Notes under the pieces: model-generated
The model's input: the letters and a program-made list of their open reading frames with translations, nothing else
Database searches by the model: none
Told to the model about the DNA's origin: nothing
Shown: positions 17,666 to 26,343 of the stretch, piece after piece
Numbering within the stretch: the stretch's first letter is position 1
Layout: every line of letters starts with the position of its first letter
Program-made: the position numbers and the translations under genes
Assembly: GCF_009604425.1 (NCBI RefSeq)
Contig: NZ_WEGI01000010.1
Coordinates: forward strand, 124,001-188,000
Length of the DNA stretch: 64,000 bases
Direction: 5' to 3'
Origin: Nocardia aurantia
GTDB taxonomy: Bacteria; Actinomycetota; Actinomycetes; Mycobacteriales; Mycobacteriaceae

Positions 17666-18237
17666 GGTGTCGGTCCGGCCGGATAGCCTGGAAGGTGACG
17701 GCACAACGCACGATCCTGGGGGTGATGCTGATGGCGAGTGTCACGCTGTCGGCTGCCGCGTGCGGCTCGGGCGAATCCGGATCGCCGGCCGAGCCACCCG
17801 CCTCCACCACCCGCCAGTTGGCGGCGGTGCCCGCGCCGGATCCGAGCACGCCGGACGGGGTCGCGGTGGCGGCGTTGCAGCAGGTCTACACCTGGAATCC
17901 GGCGACGGAGGCCCCGGGTGCGTCGCTGGCCCGGGCCCGGAAGTGGCTGGGGCCGAGCCTGATCCGCACCCTGGACACCCCGCCGACCGGTGTCGACACC
18001 CCGAAACCCTCGCTGCAGTGGGCGGATTGGGGCCGGGAGGGCGCGCACGTCGAGGCCTTCACCTTCGCGTCCGGAGAGAAGGCGCCCGTCGGCGATCCGG
18101 ACCATCAGCAGTACAAGATCGGAATAGAGCAGACCGTCGTCCATCCCGACGGGCGGCGCGAGCCGTTGCCGCCGGCGACGGTCATCGCCACCGTCGTCCG
18201 CACCACGGACGGCTGGCGGCTCGACGGATTCCGCTGA
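17662..18237 (+). CDS. Probable lipoprotein of the secretion operon
   Basis: 191 residues from a GTG overlapping the previous stop (GTGA 17662-17665). A basic N-region and a hydrophobic stretch (ILGVMLMASVTLSAAAC) end at a cysteine near residue 34, a plausible but not ideal lipobox. The mature part is Pro/Ala-rich and then forms a compact alpha/beta domain of about 120 residues ending VVRTTDGWRLDGFR, reminiscent of NTF2-like extracytoplasmic domains. It may be the lipoprotein component of the translocation channel (a VirB7-like position). No enzyme motif is visible. Confidence 0.68.
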   Translation: MRCRSGRIAWKVTAQRTILGVMLMASVTLSAAACGSGESGSPAEPPASTTRQLAAVPAPDPSTPDGVAVAALQQVYTWNPATEAPGASLARARKWLGPSLIRTLDTPPTGVDTPKPSLQWADWGREGAHVEAFTFASGEKAPVGDPDHQQYKIGIEQTVVHPDGRREPLPPATVIATVVRTTDGWRLDGFR

Positions 18238-18279
18238 GCGGCAACAGAACACAGTTCGAACCACCACAGGAGGTTCCAG

Positions 18280-20178
18280 ATGGCGAAAAAGCTGCAGGAC
18301 CCGGCCGTTCCGGGTCCGGATCACCAGCTCATCTTGGTGTACATCGGTTTCGCCACGTTCGGCACCCTGTGGGTGGCCCTGCACCTCGGCAACGCGCTGT
18401 CGGTGACCAAGCAGAACATCCCCATCAACCCGATCGCCACCGTGATCCAGTTGGTCAAGGGGCAGATCCATTGGCCGCTGGCGTCCACCGCGATCGTGCT
18501 GCTGGTCATCGCGGCCTATGTGGCGTACCGGGTCTGGCGCAAGGAGAAGAAGAAGCGGGCCGGCAAGGGCAAGCTGCCCGTCGACGCCAAGGCCGAGCAC
18601 ATGGGCAGCGGCAGCGCCATCGCGGCGCTCACCGCGGCGGGTGCGCGGGAGAAGGCCACGCAACTCGGCCAGAACCTCGGCGAGGACGACGAACCCGGTG
18701 TGCCGATCGGCATCTCGGTGGCCGACGGCACCATGCTCTACGGATCCTACGAGGATCTGCACATCGACATCTGGGGACCGCGGCAGGGTAAGTCGACCTC
18801 GCGGGTGATCCCGGCGATCCTGTCGGCGATCGGGCCGGTGCTCGTCACCTCCAACAAGCGCGACGTGGTCGACGCGACCCGGGATGTGCGGGAGGCCAAG
18901 GGTTCTCCGGTGTTCGTGTTCGACCCGACCGGTGTCGCGGGGGAGGAGCCCCGGTGGTACTGGGATCCGCTGACCTGGGTCGACCCCCGGCACGAGGGCG
19001 CCGAGATGCGCGCCGCCCGGCTCGCGGGCCACTTCGCCGACGCCGACAGCGGCTCCGACGCCGGCGGCGACTCCTTCTTCGATCCCGAGGCCGAGGATCT
19101 GCTGGCCGGCCTGTTCCTGGCCGCCGCCGTCTACGGCAAGCCGATCACACAGGTGTGGGAGTGGGTCACCAATCCGCTCGACCCGGAACCGGTCGAGGTG
19201 TTGCGTGCCGCGGGTGAGCACTTCACCCTCAGTGCCTCCGGTCTGTCCGCGCAGTACAACGTCGATCCGCGTACCCGCAGTGGCATTTTCGGCACCGCCA
19301 AGAAGATGGTGCGCTGCCTGAAGCTGTCCAACGTGCACGACTGGGTGATCCCGGGCACCACCGCGCTGCGCGACGGCGGCACCGTCACCCGGATCCCGTT
19401 CGACGAACTGAATTTCATCGAGGACAACGGCACGCTCTACAGCCTGTCGCTGGAGGGCCGCGGTTCGGCGGGCCCGCTGGTCAGCGCGCTGACCGAGGCC
19501 ATCATCGACGTGGCGATGCGCCGCGCGTCGCGCTCCTACGGCGGCCGGTTGCCGGTCCCGTTGCTGGCGGTGCTGGACGAGGCCGCGAACGTGGTGCGCT
19601 GGAAGGATCTGCCGAAGCAGTACAGCCACTTCGGTTCTCGCGGCATCGTGGTGATGACGGTGTTGCAGTCGTGGGCGCAGGGCGTGCGGTGCTGGGGCGC
19701 GGCCGGGATGGAGGCGTTGTGGTCGGCGGCCAACATCAAGGTCATCGGCAGCGGTATCGACGACACTCACTTCCTCACCGATCGGTCCGAGGCCATCGGC
19801 GACTACGAGGTCATCTCGCAGTCGATGTCGGAGTCGAAGGGCGGCAAGAGTTATTCGCGGTCGCTGAGCTCCTCGCGCACCTTCAACGTGAACGCGCTGG
19901 TGACGCTGCCACGCGGCCGGGTCATCGTGTTCACCTCCGGTGCGCCCGCGGTGCTGGTACGCACCGTGCCGTGGTGGGAGGGGGAGTACGCTGACGCCGT
20001 ACGCCGCTCGATCGAACGCCACAACCCGGCTCGCCCGCACCGGACGGACATGAACGATCTGATCGCCCAGCGTGAACTGATCACGGCGAACACCCCGGAG
20101 GAGCCCGCCGCTCCGGCCGAGCCCTACTATGGTCAGCCCCAGCAGCACGGACAGCCCGAGGAGGTCCGGCCCCTGTGA
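18280..20178 (+). CDS. VirD4/TraG-family coupling ATPase
   Basis: 632 residues, preceded by an excellent ribosome site (AGGAGG, 6 nt before the ATG), the only strong one inside the operon and perhaps an independent translation entry. Two N-terminal helices (about 17-38 and 65-84) anchor it. Walker A is GPRQGKST (166-173) within DIWGPRQGKSTSRVIPAIL, followed by the family motif FVFDPTG. Walker B is LLAVLDEAANVV with D433-E434. T4CPs of this type collect substrates (relaxosome DNA or proteins) and pass them to the VirB channel. No relaxase is encoded nearby, so the substrate is unknown. The stop overlaps the next GTG as GTGA. Confidence 0.88.
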   Translation: MAKKLQDPAVPGPDHQLILVYIGFATFGTLWVALHLGNALSVTKQNIPINPIATVIQLVKGQIHWPLASTAIVLLVIAAYVAYRVWRKEKKKRAGKGKLPVDAKAEHMGSGSAIAALTAAGAREKATQLGQNLGEDDEPGVPIGISVADGTMLYGSYEDLHIDIWGPRQGKSTSRVIPAILSAIGPVLVTSNKRDVVDATRDVREAKGSPVFVFDPTGVAGEEPRWYWDPLTWVDPRHEGAEMRAARLAGHFADADSGSDAGGDSFFDPEAEDLLAGLFLAAAVYGKPITQVWEWVTNPLDPEPVEVLRAAGEHFTLSASGLSAQYNVDPRTRSGIFGTAKKMVRCLKLSNVHDWVIPGTTALRDGGTVTRIPFDELNFIEDNGTLYSLSLEGRGSAGPLVSALTEAIIDVAMRRASRSYGGRLPVPLLAVLDEAANVVRWKDLPKQYSHFGSRGIVVMTVLQSWAQGVRCWGAAGMEALWSAANIKVIGSGIDDTHFLTDRSEAIGDYEVISQSMSESKGGKSYSRSLSSSRTFNVNALVTLPRGRVIVFTSGAPAVLVRTVPWWEGEYADAVRRSIERHNPARPHRTDMNDLIAQRELITANTPEEPAAPAEPYYGQPQQHGQPEEVRPL

Positions 20179-20975
20179 CCGAGCCGGAGCAATTGCCCAC
20201 GTACTACCCGAATGTCGCCGCGTTCGTCGAGGGGTATCTGGTCCAGATCTATCAGCGCCAGGTCACCGACACGACCGATGCGGTCTGGTGCCCGGAGTGG
20301 TGGAAACACACCGAGGCGGTCATCCGGATGGAGGCCCTGTGGCGGGCGTGGGAACACTACCGCCGCAATCCGCGTACGGGGCTGAGTATCTGGTTCCTGG
20401 ACCACGCCGATCGGCACATGGCCAAGCTGTTCGACGCGAACGGGCCGTTCAAGTACTGCGGTGTGCGCAAGGGGCATCAGGAGCTGTTGTCGCCGCTCAT
20501 CCTGACGCAGCCACCGAAAGGGATGTTCCAGGACATCGAGGGCGCCGGCACGGCATACAAGTCCGCGGTCGAGTTCGTCGAGAACTACCTCAGCCTGCTG
20601 TATCAGCGGCAGGTCAGCGACACCACGGACAGTGTGTGGTGCCCGTCGTGGTGGGAGCACACCGAGGCGGTCGCGCGACTCGACGCCACCTGGCGGGCCT
20701 GGGAGCGCTACCGCCAGGTGGCGGAGACCGGTTTGAGCGAATGGTTCAACGAGCACGCCGATCCGCACATGGCCGTCCTCCTGGATCCGCGTGGGCCGTT
20801 CCGGTATTGCAGTGTGCGGCAAGGGCACAAGTCGCTGCTGGGGCCGCTGCCGACCACTATCGCGCAACCGGAGATGTTCGCGGATCTGGACGATCGGGAC
20901 AAGTACGTCGTCGACCGGGACGCCTCACAGCGGCGGGGCGGTCCGGACCGGACAGTCGCGGGCGGCTCGGACTGA
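20175..20975 (+). CDS. DUF4913-type protein, internally duplicated
   Basis: 266 residues made of two similar halves (about 8-115 and 127-235). Each contains YPNVAAFVEGYL or a variant, LVQIYQRQVTDTTDAVWCP or a variant, EWWKHTEAV, WRAWEHYR, FLDHADRHM and NGPFKYC or a variant. This Trp-rich pattern matches my recollection of DUF4913, a family common on actinobacterial plasmids and conjugative elements, normally with one copy per protein. Its molecular role is unknown. It is the last co-directional gene of the operon. The conserved Trp, His and Cys residues could bind metal or a partner protein. Confidence 0.75.
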   Translation: MTEPEQLPTYYPNVAAFVEGYLVQIYQRQVTDTTDAVWCPEWWKHTEAVIRMEALWRAWEHYRRNPRTGLSIWFLDHADRHMAKLFDANGPFKYCGVRKGHQELLSPLILTQPPKGMFQDIEGAGTAYKSAVEFVENYLSLLYQRQVSDTTDSVWCPSWWEHTEAVARLDATWRAWERYRQVAETGLSEWFNEHADPHMAVLLDPRGPFRYCSVRQGHKSLLGPLPTTIAQPEMFADLDDRDKYVVDRDASQRRGGPDRTVAGGSD

Positions 20976-21120
20976 ACAGCCGCGGCCGGCTCGGATCGAA
21001 TAGCCCTGGGCGGCTCGGGCCAACAGCCGCGAGTGACTCGGACCGGGTGGCCGTGGGCGGCTCGGTGCGGGTGGCGCCGAGTGGGTTTCCGCCGCGAAAC
21101 CCACTCCGGGACACCGTTTC

Positions 21121-21684
21121 TCAGCGGCTGCGCTCGAGCCCGCGCTGACGGGCCAGTTCCTGTTCGCGCAGGCGCTTGGCCAGTCGCTCGTTGTCGTCGG
21201 GCACGGAACGCACGGCCTCGGAGGCGGGCTGGGCCTGACCGACCTCCATCAGCATCCGGATCTGGCGGAGTTCCGGTGCGACACCGATCTTGGTGAGGTG
21301 GGCGGCGAGAGCCGTACGGCGCTCCGCAGAGTCGTACCGGACGGCCGGTGCGGCGGCTGCTGCCGCCTGTGCCTCACCGCGGGCCGCGCTGGCCTCGGCG
21401 GCGAACCGGTCCCGTTCCAGCGACACGCCCGGCCGCTCGAGCGGCGGACGGTCCAGCATCCGGGTGAGCTCCACGTTGCGCGGATCCTTGGCCTTGGACT
21501 CGCGCGCCTCGCGCAGGGCGAGTTCCTTGGCGTCCTTGATGCGCTGCTCGGTGACCTTGACGCGGGCCTCGGCTTCCTTCTGGCCCCGCTCGCGGGTACG
21601 CAGCGCGACCAAGGTCGCGAGCTGCAACATTTGCTTCATCAACGCCGCGGTTTCGCGGCCGATGTCGTCGAGTTCCTCGGCCAT
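21121..21684 (-). CDS. Coiled-coil protein converging on the secretion operon, function unknown
   Basis: 187 residues, highly charged and almost entirely helical in composition. Residues 30-70 (RTRERGQKEAEARVKVTEQR onward) and the C-terminal LAKRLREQELARQRG look like coiled coil, and the middle is Ala-rich. There is no signal or membrane segment. It starts at the ATG 21684-21682 with GGGGAG 7 nt upstream. It faces the operon tail-to-tail across 145 bp. The position suggests an accessory or relaxosome-like DNA-processing role, or a regulatory one, but nothing in the sequence proves it. Confidence 0.65.
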   Translation of the reverse strand: MAEELDDIGRETAALMKQMLQLATLVALRTRERGQKEAEARVKVTEQRIKDAKELALREARESKAKDPRNVELTRMLDRPPLERPGVSLERDRFAAEASAARGEAQAAAAAAPAVRYDSAERRTALAAHLTKIGVAPELRQIRMLMEVGQAQPASEAVRSVPDDNERLAKRLREQELARQRGLERSR

Positions 21685-21747
21685 TGCCTGCTCCCCGAGT
21701 CGCAGTGAACGCTATGAATGATCGTGCCGGTCGCCGAGCGACGTTGT

Positions 21748-21764
21748 ACCTCGTTCTACGAGGT
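21748..21764. promoter_or_regulatory. Inverted repeat upstream of the coiled-coil gene
   Basis: ACCTCG-TTCTA-CGAGGT forms a perfect 6-bp inverted repeat, 64 bp upstream of the start at 21684, in a locally AT-richer stretch. It could be an operator or a 5' leader hairpin. No factor is assignable. Confidence 0.35.
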
Positions 21765-21931
21765 TACAGCGGGAACGGAGGCGATCCTTACTCGAACCGT
21801 GCAACGAATACATATAACTCACATTTCCGGCGTCCCGGGCGGAGCGCCGGATCTTCTCCGGAAACAGGATGCCGCAACCGGACGTCCTGTGCCAGTGCCA
21901 CCGGGCATGTCGGGCGAACACGGCGGGAAGC

Positions 21932-21968
21932 CGCGACCGGCCCGGTGCGATGCACCGGGCCGGTCGCG
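21932..21968 (-). terminator. Strong hairpin after ppiB
   Basis: A perfect 17-bp GC-rich stem (21932-21948 with 21952-21968) and a 3-nt loop, beginning 17 nt beyond the ppiB stop. There is no U-tract, as is common for actinobacterial terminators. The rest of the 300-bp interval up to 21684 contains only the inverted repeat described separately. Confidence 0.8.
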
Positions 21969-21984
21969 TGAAAGATGTACCGGG

Positions 21985-22848
21985 TCAGCCGATTCGGGCC
22001 GATTCGAAGGTGACCGGCAGGTTCGGTTTGCCGCCGCCGGCGGTGGTTGCCATCGATTCGTCGTCGCCGCCCGCGGCGATCTTGTCGAGGGTGGCCAGGC
22101 CGGGCTCGTCGACGGTGCCGAAAATCGTGTACTGCGGCGGGAGTTGGGAATCGCCGAACATCAGGAAGAACTGGCTGCCGTTGGTGTCGGGTCCCGCGTT
22201 GGCCATCGCGACGACGCCGCGCTGATAGCTGACCGGATTCTGCAGCGCCGGATCACCTTGGGCGAACTGGTCGGTCGGGTACTCGTTGGCGAACTGGTAA
22301 CCGGGACCGCCCTTTCCGGTGCCCGAGGGATCGCCGCACTGCAACATCTTCAGGCCCTGCGTGCTCAGCCGGTGGCAGGGCGCGCCGTTGTAGAAGCCCT
22401 GCTGCACGAGGCTCGCGAAGCTGTTCGCCGTGCAGGGCGACGCGGCGGCGTTCAGGGTGATGCCGATGGGGCCCTGGCTGGTGTCGATGCTCACCTTGGG
22501 CGAGTCCTGGGTGGACACCTCGGTCTTCTCCGGCTTGGTGGCCGGCTTGGCGGCCGGGCCGGCGTCGGTGTAGGTGCAGGCGACCGTCGCGGCCTTCGGC
22601 TTCGGTGCCGCCGGGGGCGCGACCTGTGGCGTGCTCGACAGCGACGCGTCGGGCGCCGCGGTGGTCTTGTCGCTGTCGCCCTTGGTCAGAAAATAGATCC
22701 CGACACCTGCCGCGATCACGACCACGACGCCGACGACCGATCCGGCGATGGTGAGCTGTTTGCGCTTGCGGGCCCGTTCGGCCTGCCGCTCCAATCGCCG
22801 TTCCAGCTTCCGTTTCGCTGCCGCCCGTCGTTGCTCGTTGCTCGGCAC
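21985..22848 (-). CDS. ppiB: Membrane-anchored cyclophilin-type peptidyl-prolyl isomerase (Rv2582-like)
   Basis: 287 residues from a GTG. A very basic cytoplasmic start (KRKLERRLERQAERARKRKQ) is followed by one membrane helix (about 33-55), a Pro/Ala/Lys linker and an extracytoplasmic cyclophilin domain (about 115-285). The domain keeps CHRLSTQGLKMLQCGDPSGTG, FANEY, VAMANAGPDTNGSQFFLMFG and YTIFGTV, so the active-site region is recognisable (usual FHRVI reads CHRLS). It should assist folding of exported proteins outside the membrane. The orientation opposite to hisS matches ppiB/hisS in M. tuberculosis, but the glyoxalase-like gene found between them there is absent. Confidence 0.92.
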   Translation of the reverse strand: MPSNEQRRAAAKRKLERRLERQAERARKRKQLTIAGSVVGVVVVIAAGVGIYFLTKGDSDKTTAAPDASLSSTPQVAPPAAPKPKAATVACTYTDAGPAAKPATKPEKTEVSTQDSPKVSIDTSQGPIGITLNAAASPCTANSFASLVQQGFYNGAPCHRLSTQGLKMLQCGDPSGTGKGGPGYQFANEYPTDQFAQGDPALQNPVSYQRGVVAMANAGPDTNGSQFFLMFGDSQLPPQYTIFGTVDEPGLATLDKIAAGGDDESMATTAGGGKPNLPVTFESARIG

Positions 22849-23020
22849 TACCAGATCCCTTTCTGTGTCGTGGCGCCGCCCTCCGTCGTGGCACCACTTG
22901 CGGCATCGCGGTCGCGAGCTCCGGCGTAAGAGTCTGCCATCACTTCCTGAGGAGAGCCCGAGACGGCGCGCTCACAACCGGTTGGACTCGAGGTACGGCG
23001 GTAGGGGAGACTGGACGATC

Positions 23021-24298
23021 GTGACCAAGACCAGCAGCTTCACCGCCCCGAAGGGTGTCCCGGACTATCTGCCGCCCGCCTCCGCCGAGTTCGTCGCCGT
23101 GCGCGACGGGCTGGTGCGCACCGCGCGACTGGCCGGATACGGACATGTGGAGCTGCCGATCTTCGAGGACACGGCGCTGTTCGCCCGCGGCGTCGGCGAG
23201 TCCACCGATGTGGTCAGCAAGGAGATGTACACGTTCGCCGATCGCGGTGAACGCAGCGTCACATTGCGGCCGGAGGGCACGGCCGGCGTCATGCGCGCGG
23301 TCATCGAGCACGGCCTCGATCGCGGCCAGCTGCCGGTGAAGCTCTGCTACGCGGGCCCGTTCTTCCGCTACGAGCGGCCGCAGGCGGGCCGCTACCGGCA
23401 GTTGCAGCAGGTGGGCGTCGAGGCCATCGGGGTCGACGATCCGGCGCTGGACGCCGAGGTCATCGCCGTGGCCGATGCCGGGTTCCGGTCGCTGGGCCTG
23501 GCCGGGTTCCGGCTCGAGGTCACCTCCCTGGGCGACGACACCTGCCGGCCGCAGTATCGGGAACTGTTGCAGGAGTTCCTGTTCCGCCTGCCGCTGGACG
23601 AGGAGACCCGGCGCCGCGCCGAGATCAACCCGCTGCGGGTACTCGACGACAAGCGGCCCGAGGTCAAGGAGATGACCGCGGACGCGCCGCTGATGATCGA
23701 CCACCTGTCCGAGTCGGCGAAGACGCACTTCGAGCAGGTGCTCGGATATCTGGACGCGCTGGGTGTGCCGTACGTGGTCAACCCGCGGATGGTCCGCGGG
23801 CTGGACTACTACACCAAGACCACGTTCGAATTCGTGCACGACGGCCTGGGGGCGCAGTCCGGGATCGGCGGCGGCGGGCGCTACGACGGGCTGATGGCCG
23901 AGCTCGGCGGGCAGCCGCTGTCCGGGATCGGCTTCGGGCTCGGCGTCGACCGCACGATCCTGGCCCTCGCCGCGGAGGGCAAGGCCGCGGCCGGTCCGGC
24001 CCGGGTGGACGTCTTCGGCGTCCCGCTCGGCGACGCGGCGAAACAGCGCCTGGTGGTGCTGGCCGCGCAGTTGCGCTCGGCGGGTGTCCGGGTCGACCTC
24101 GCCTACGGCGGCCGTGGCGTGAAGGGCGCGATGAAGGCCGCCGACCGTTCGGGCGCCACGTACGCGCTGGTCCTCGGCGACCGCGACCTCACCGAGGGTG
24201 AGATCGGCCTGAAGGATCTGGCCACCGGCGAGCAACGGCAGATCCCGATCGACGAGGCCGTGACCACGGTCTCGGCCGCGCTCGCGGCGGATCGGTAG
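23021..24298 (+). CDS. hisS: Histidyl-tRNA synthetase
   Basis: 425 residues, the usual class II HisRS length, charging tRNA-His with histidine in the cytoplasm. It begins VTKTSSFTAPKGVPDYLPP. Motif 2 (YAGPFFRYERPQAGRYRQL), the histidine-binding LVNPRMVRGLDYYTKTTFEF-type region, the glycine-rich IGGGGRYDGL and motif 3 (GIGFGLGVDRTIL) are all present. The GTG at 23021 was chosen because the frame upstream is Arg-rich junk and the product then begins where HisRS proteins begin. AGGGGAG lies about 11 nt upstream. It is divergent from ppiB. Confidence 0.96.
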   Translation: MTKTSSFTAPKGVPDYLPPASAEFVAVRDGLVRTARLAGYGHVELPIFEDTALFARGVGESTDVVSKEMYTFADRGERSVTLRPEGTAGVMRAVIEHGLDRGQLPVKLCYAGPFFRYERPQAGRYRQLQQVGVEAIGVDDPALDAEVIAVADAGFRSLGLAGFRLEVTSLGDDTCRPQYRELLQEFLFRLPLDEETRRRAEINPLRVLDDKRPEVKEMTADAPLMIDHLSESAKTHFEQVLGYLDALGVPYVVNPRMVRGLDYYTKTTFEFVHDGLGAQSGIGGGGRYDGLMAELGGQPLSGIGFGLGVDRTILALAAEGKAAAGPARVDVFGVPLGDAAKQRLVVLAAQLRSAGVRVDLAYGGRGVKGAMKAADRSGATYALVLGDRDLTEGEIGLKDLATGEQRQIPIDEAVTTVSAALAADR

Positions 24299-24387
24299 TA
24301 CGGTCACTGGGCCACCAACTGTCGTGTCGCACTGCGCAATTCGAGTGCGGCCCGGCGGTTGCCCGGCTGTCGACCCGGAACGGACGA

Positions 24388-25041
24388 GTGGGACGCGTGA
24401 CCGACGAACCGAAACCCGAACCGCCGCAACCGATCGGCCTGGATCTCATCGCGCCCGAGATGTACACGCCGATGCTGCGGCGATTGTCGCTGGCCGCGAT
24501 CGGGATCGGCATCGTGATGGGCCTGTTGCTGGCGCTCGCGGTGCCGTGGCCGATCGCGGTCGTCGCCGGTGTGGTGCTCGGCGCACCCACCGCCCTGTAC
24601 GCGCTGGCGGTGCAGCGGCGCCGAATCTGGCTGGCGGGCACCGTCATCCGGGCCCGTACGATCTTCGGCAGCCGGCGGCTGGACGTCGCCGAGGCCACCG
24701 GGGTCGAGATCCTGATCTTCCCCGGCCGGTTGTCGCGGATCGTGTTGCGCGTCACCGCGGGCGGTGCCCGGCAGGTGGTGCCGCTGGCGATGTACACCGA
24801 TGCCGGCAGCGGCCGCGAACTGCATATCCTCGGCCTGCGCCGGCTGGCGGACGCGCTGGCCGCTAGTCCGCTGGCCGCCGCGCTGGCGGTGTCGGACGTG
24901 CTGGTCGGCCAGTTGCGGGCCGAGGCCCGCGACGCGGTGCTCGAGGAACGCCCGCTGTACCGGGCGGTGCGGTCGGTCCGCTCCCGCGACAGCGTGCAGC
25001 CGGTGGTGCTCAGCGATCGCGACATCGCCGCGCTGGGCTGA
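24388..25041 (+). CDS. Conserved two-helix membrane protein of unknown function
   Basis: 217 residues. About 30 cytoplasmic residues (with a Pro-rich EPKPEPPQPIG) precede two adjacent membrane helices (about 33-52 and 54-76: AAIGIGIVMGLLLALAV, IAVVAGVVLGAPTALYALAV) and a soluble C-terminal region of about 140 residues containing IRARTIFGSRRLDVAEATG and LHILGLRRLADALAASPLA. The pairing of two helices with a PH-like beta region recalls bacterial bPH/DUF-type membrane proteins, but I cannot name the family. GTG codons at 24388 and 24397 are both possible starts. It follows hisS by 89 bp. Confidence 0.75.
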   Translation: MGRVTDEPKPEPPQPIGLDLIAPEMYTPMLRRLSLAAIGIGIVMGLLLALAVPWPIAVVAGVVLGAPTALYALAVQRRRIWLAGTVIRARTIFGSRRLDVAEATGVEILIFPGRLSRIVLRVTAGGARQVVPLAMYTDAGSGRELHILGLRRLADALAASPLAAALAVSDVLVGQLRAEARDAVLEERPLYRAVRSVRSRDSVQPVVLSDRDIAALG

Positions 25042-25292
25042 CCCGGGGCGGTCCCGGATAACGCTTCGGTAACGCGAAAACCGGTACGGGTCAACAGTTT
25101 TCGTCGAATTTCGCCCGATTTGCGGCATTGTCGCGCGGGCCGGGTGTCGTCTTCCTCACTGGCCGGCGTCCACGGCGGTGAACAGGATTAGGGTGAGGTC
25201 GACAGGCCCTCGGGACGAGCCCGGGCCGCCGCGGCGCGACCGTGGTCCGGCCGGCGCGAGCCCGCAACGTACTCGGATCGCTAGGAGTTTTC

Positions 25293-26300
25293 GTGAGTGT
25301 TGTCGCCCGGACTCCCGTCACCGTCACCGTGACCGGTGGTGCCGGCCAGATCGCCTACGGGCTGCTCTTCCGGATCGCCGCCGGAGACATGCTCGGACCC
25401 GACACCCCGGTTCGATTGCGGCTATTGGAGATTCCGGCCGCGGTCCAGGCGCTGGAGGGTGTGGCGATGGAACTGGAGGACTGCGCCTTCCCGCTGCTGG
25501 AGTCGGTCGACATCAGCGACGATCCGTGGGACGGCTTCTCCGGCGCGAACGTCGCGGTGCTGGTGGGCGCCCGCCCCCGCACCGCCCGGATGGAGCGCGC
25601 CGACCTGCTGGCCGCCAACGGCCCGATCTTCACCGATCAGGGCGCCGCGATCAGCGCCAGCGCCGCCGACGACGTGCGGGTCCTGGTCGTCGGCAACCCG
25701 GCCAACACGAACGCCTTCATCGCGATGAGCAACGCGCCCGAGGTGCCGGCGGAACGCTTCACCGCGCTGACCCGCCTCGACCACAACCGCGCCATCGCAC
25801 AGCTGGCCCGCCGCACCGGCGCCGCGGCCGCGGACATCGCGCGAATCACGGTGTGGGGCAACCACTCCGCCACCCAGTATCCCGATCTGGGACACGCCAC
25901 CGTCGCGGGCCGTCCGGCCGCCGGGGCGGTCGGCGATCCGGCCTGGGTGCGTGACGAGTTCATCCCCACCGTCCAGCGCCGCGGTACCGCGATCATCGAG
26001 GCGCGCGGCGCGTCGTCGGCGGCGAGCGCCGCGGCGGCCGCGATCGATCACATCCGCGACTGGACCCTGGGCACCGCTCCCGGCGACTGGGTGTCGATGG
26101 CCGTGCCGTCCGACGGCTCCTACGGCGTGCCGGAGGGCCTGATCAGCTCGTTCCCGGTCACCTGCGCGGCGGGGGAGTACACCATCGTGCCCGGCCTGGA
26201 GATCGACGAATTCTCCCGCGAGCGCATCGACGCCAGCGTCGCGGAACTGGAATCCGAGCGCGAGGCGGTCATCGGCCTGGGCTTCGCCAAGCATCCCTGA
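25293..26300 (+). CDS. mdh: NAD-dependent malate dehydrogenase
   Basis: 335 residues, a cytosolic-type bacterial malate dehydrogenase that interconverts malate and oxaloacetate in the TCA cycle. It has the Rossmann loop VTGGAGQIAYGLL, the substrate-binding GARPRTARMER arginines, VVGNPANTNAF, the LDHNRA catalytic aspartate and WGNHSATQYPD with the catalytic histidine. The GTG at 25293 has AGGAG 7 nt upstream. The 250-bp gap before it holds no gene. The gene ends just before the large GC-rich repeat array. Confidence 0.96.
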   Translation: MSVVARTPVTVTVTGGAGQIAYGLLFRIAAGDMLGPDTPVRLRLLEIPAAVQALEGVAMELEDCAFPLLESVDISDDPWDGFSGANVAVLVGARPRTARMERADLLAANGPIFTDQGAAISASAADDVRVLVVGNPANTNAFIAMSNAPEVPAERFTALTRLDHNRAIAQLARRTGAAAADIARITVWGNHSATQYPDLGHATVAGRPAAGAVGDPAWVRDEFIPTVQRRGTAIIEARGASSAASAAAAAIDHIRDWTLGTAPGDWVSMAVPSDGSYGVPEGLISSFPVTCAAGEYTIVPGLEIDEFSRERIDASVAELESEREAVIGLGFAKHP

Positions 26301-26343
26301 GGGGCGGCCCGAGCGGACCGGGACACGGCCTCCGGCGGCAGCC

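Noticed and set aside
10232..17704. A 2490-codon open frame on the minus strand
   Set aside because: It lies antisense to well-supported secretion genes with domain matches; high GC leaves antisense frames open. Its product is Arg/Ala/Gly/His-rich without domains.
5090..21684. A recently integrated element with att sites in a tRNA gene
   Set aside because: No tRNA, integrase or direct repeat was recognised at either end, so recent integration is not supported by this sequence.
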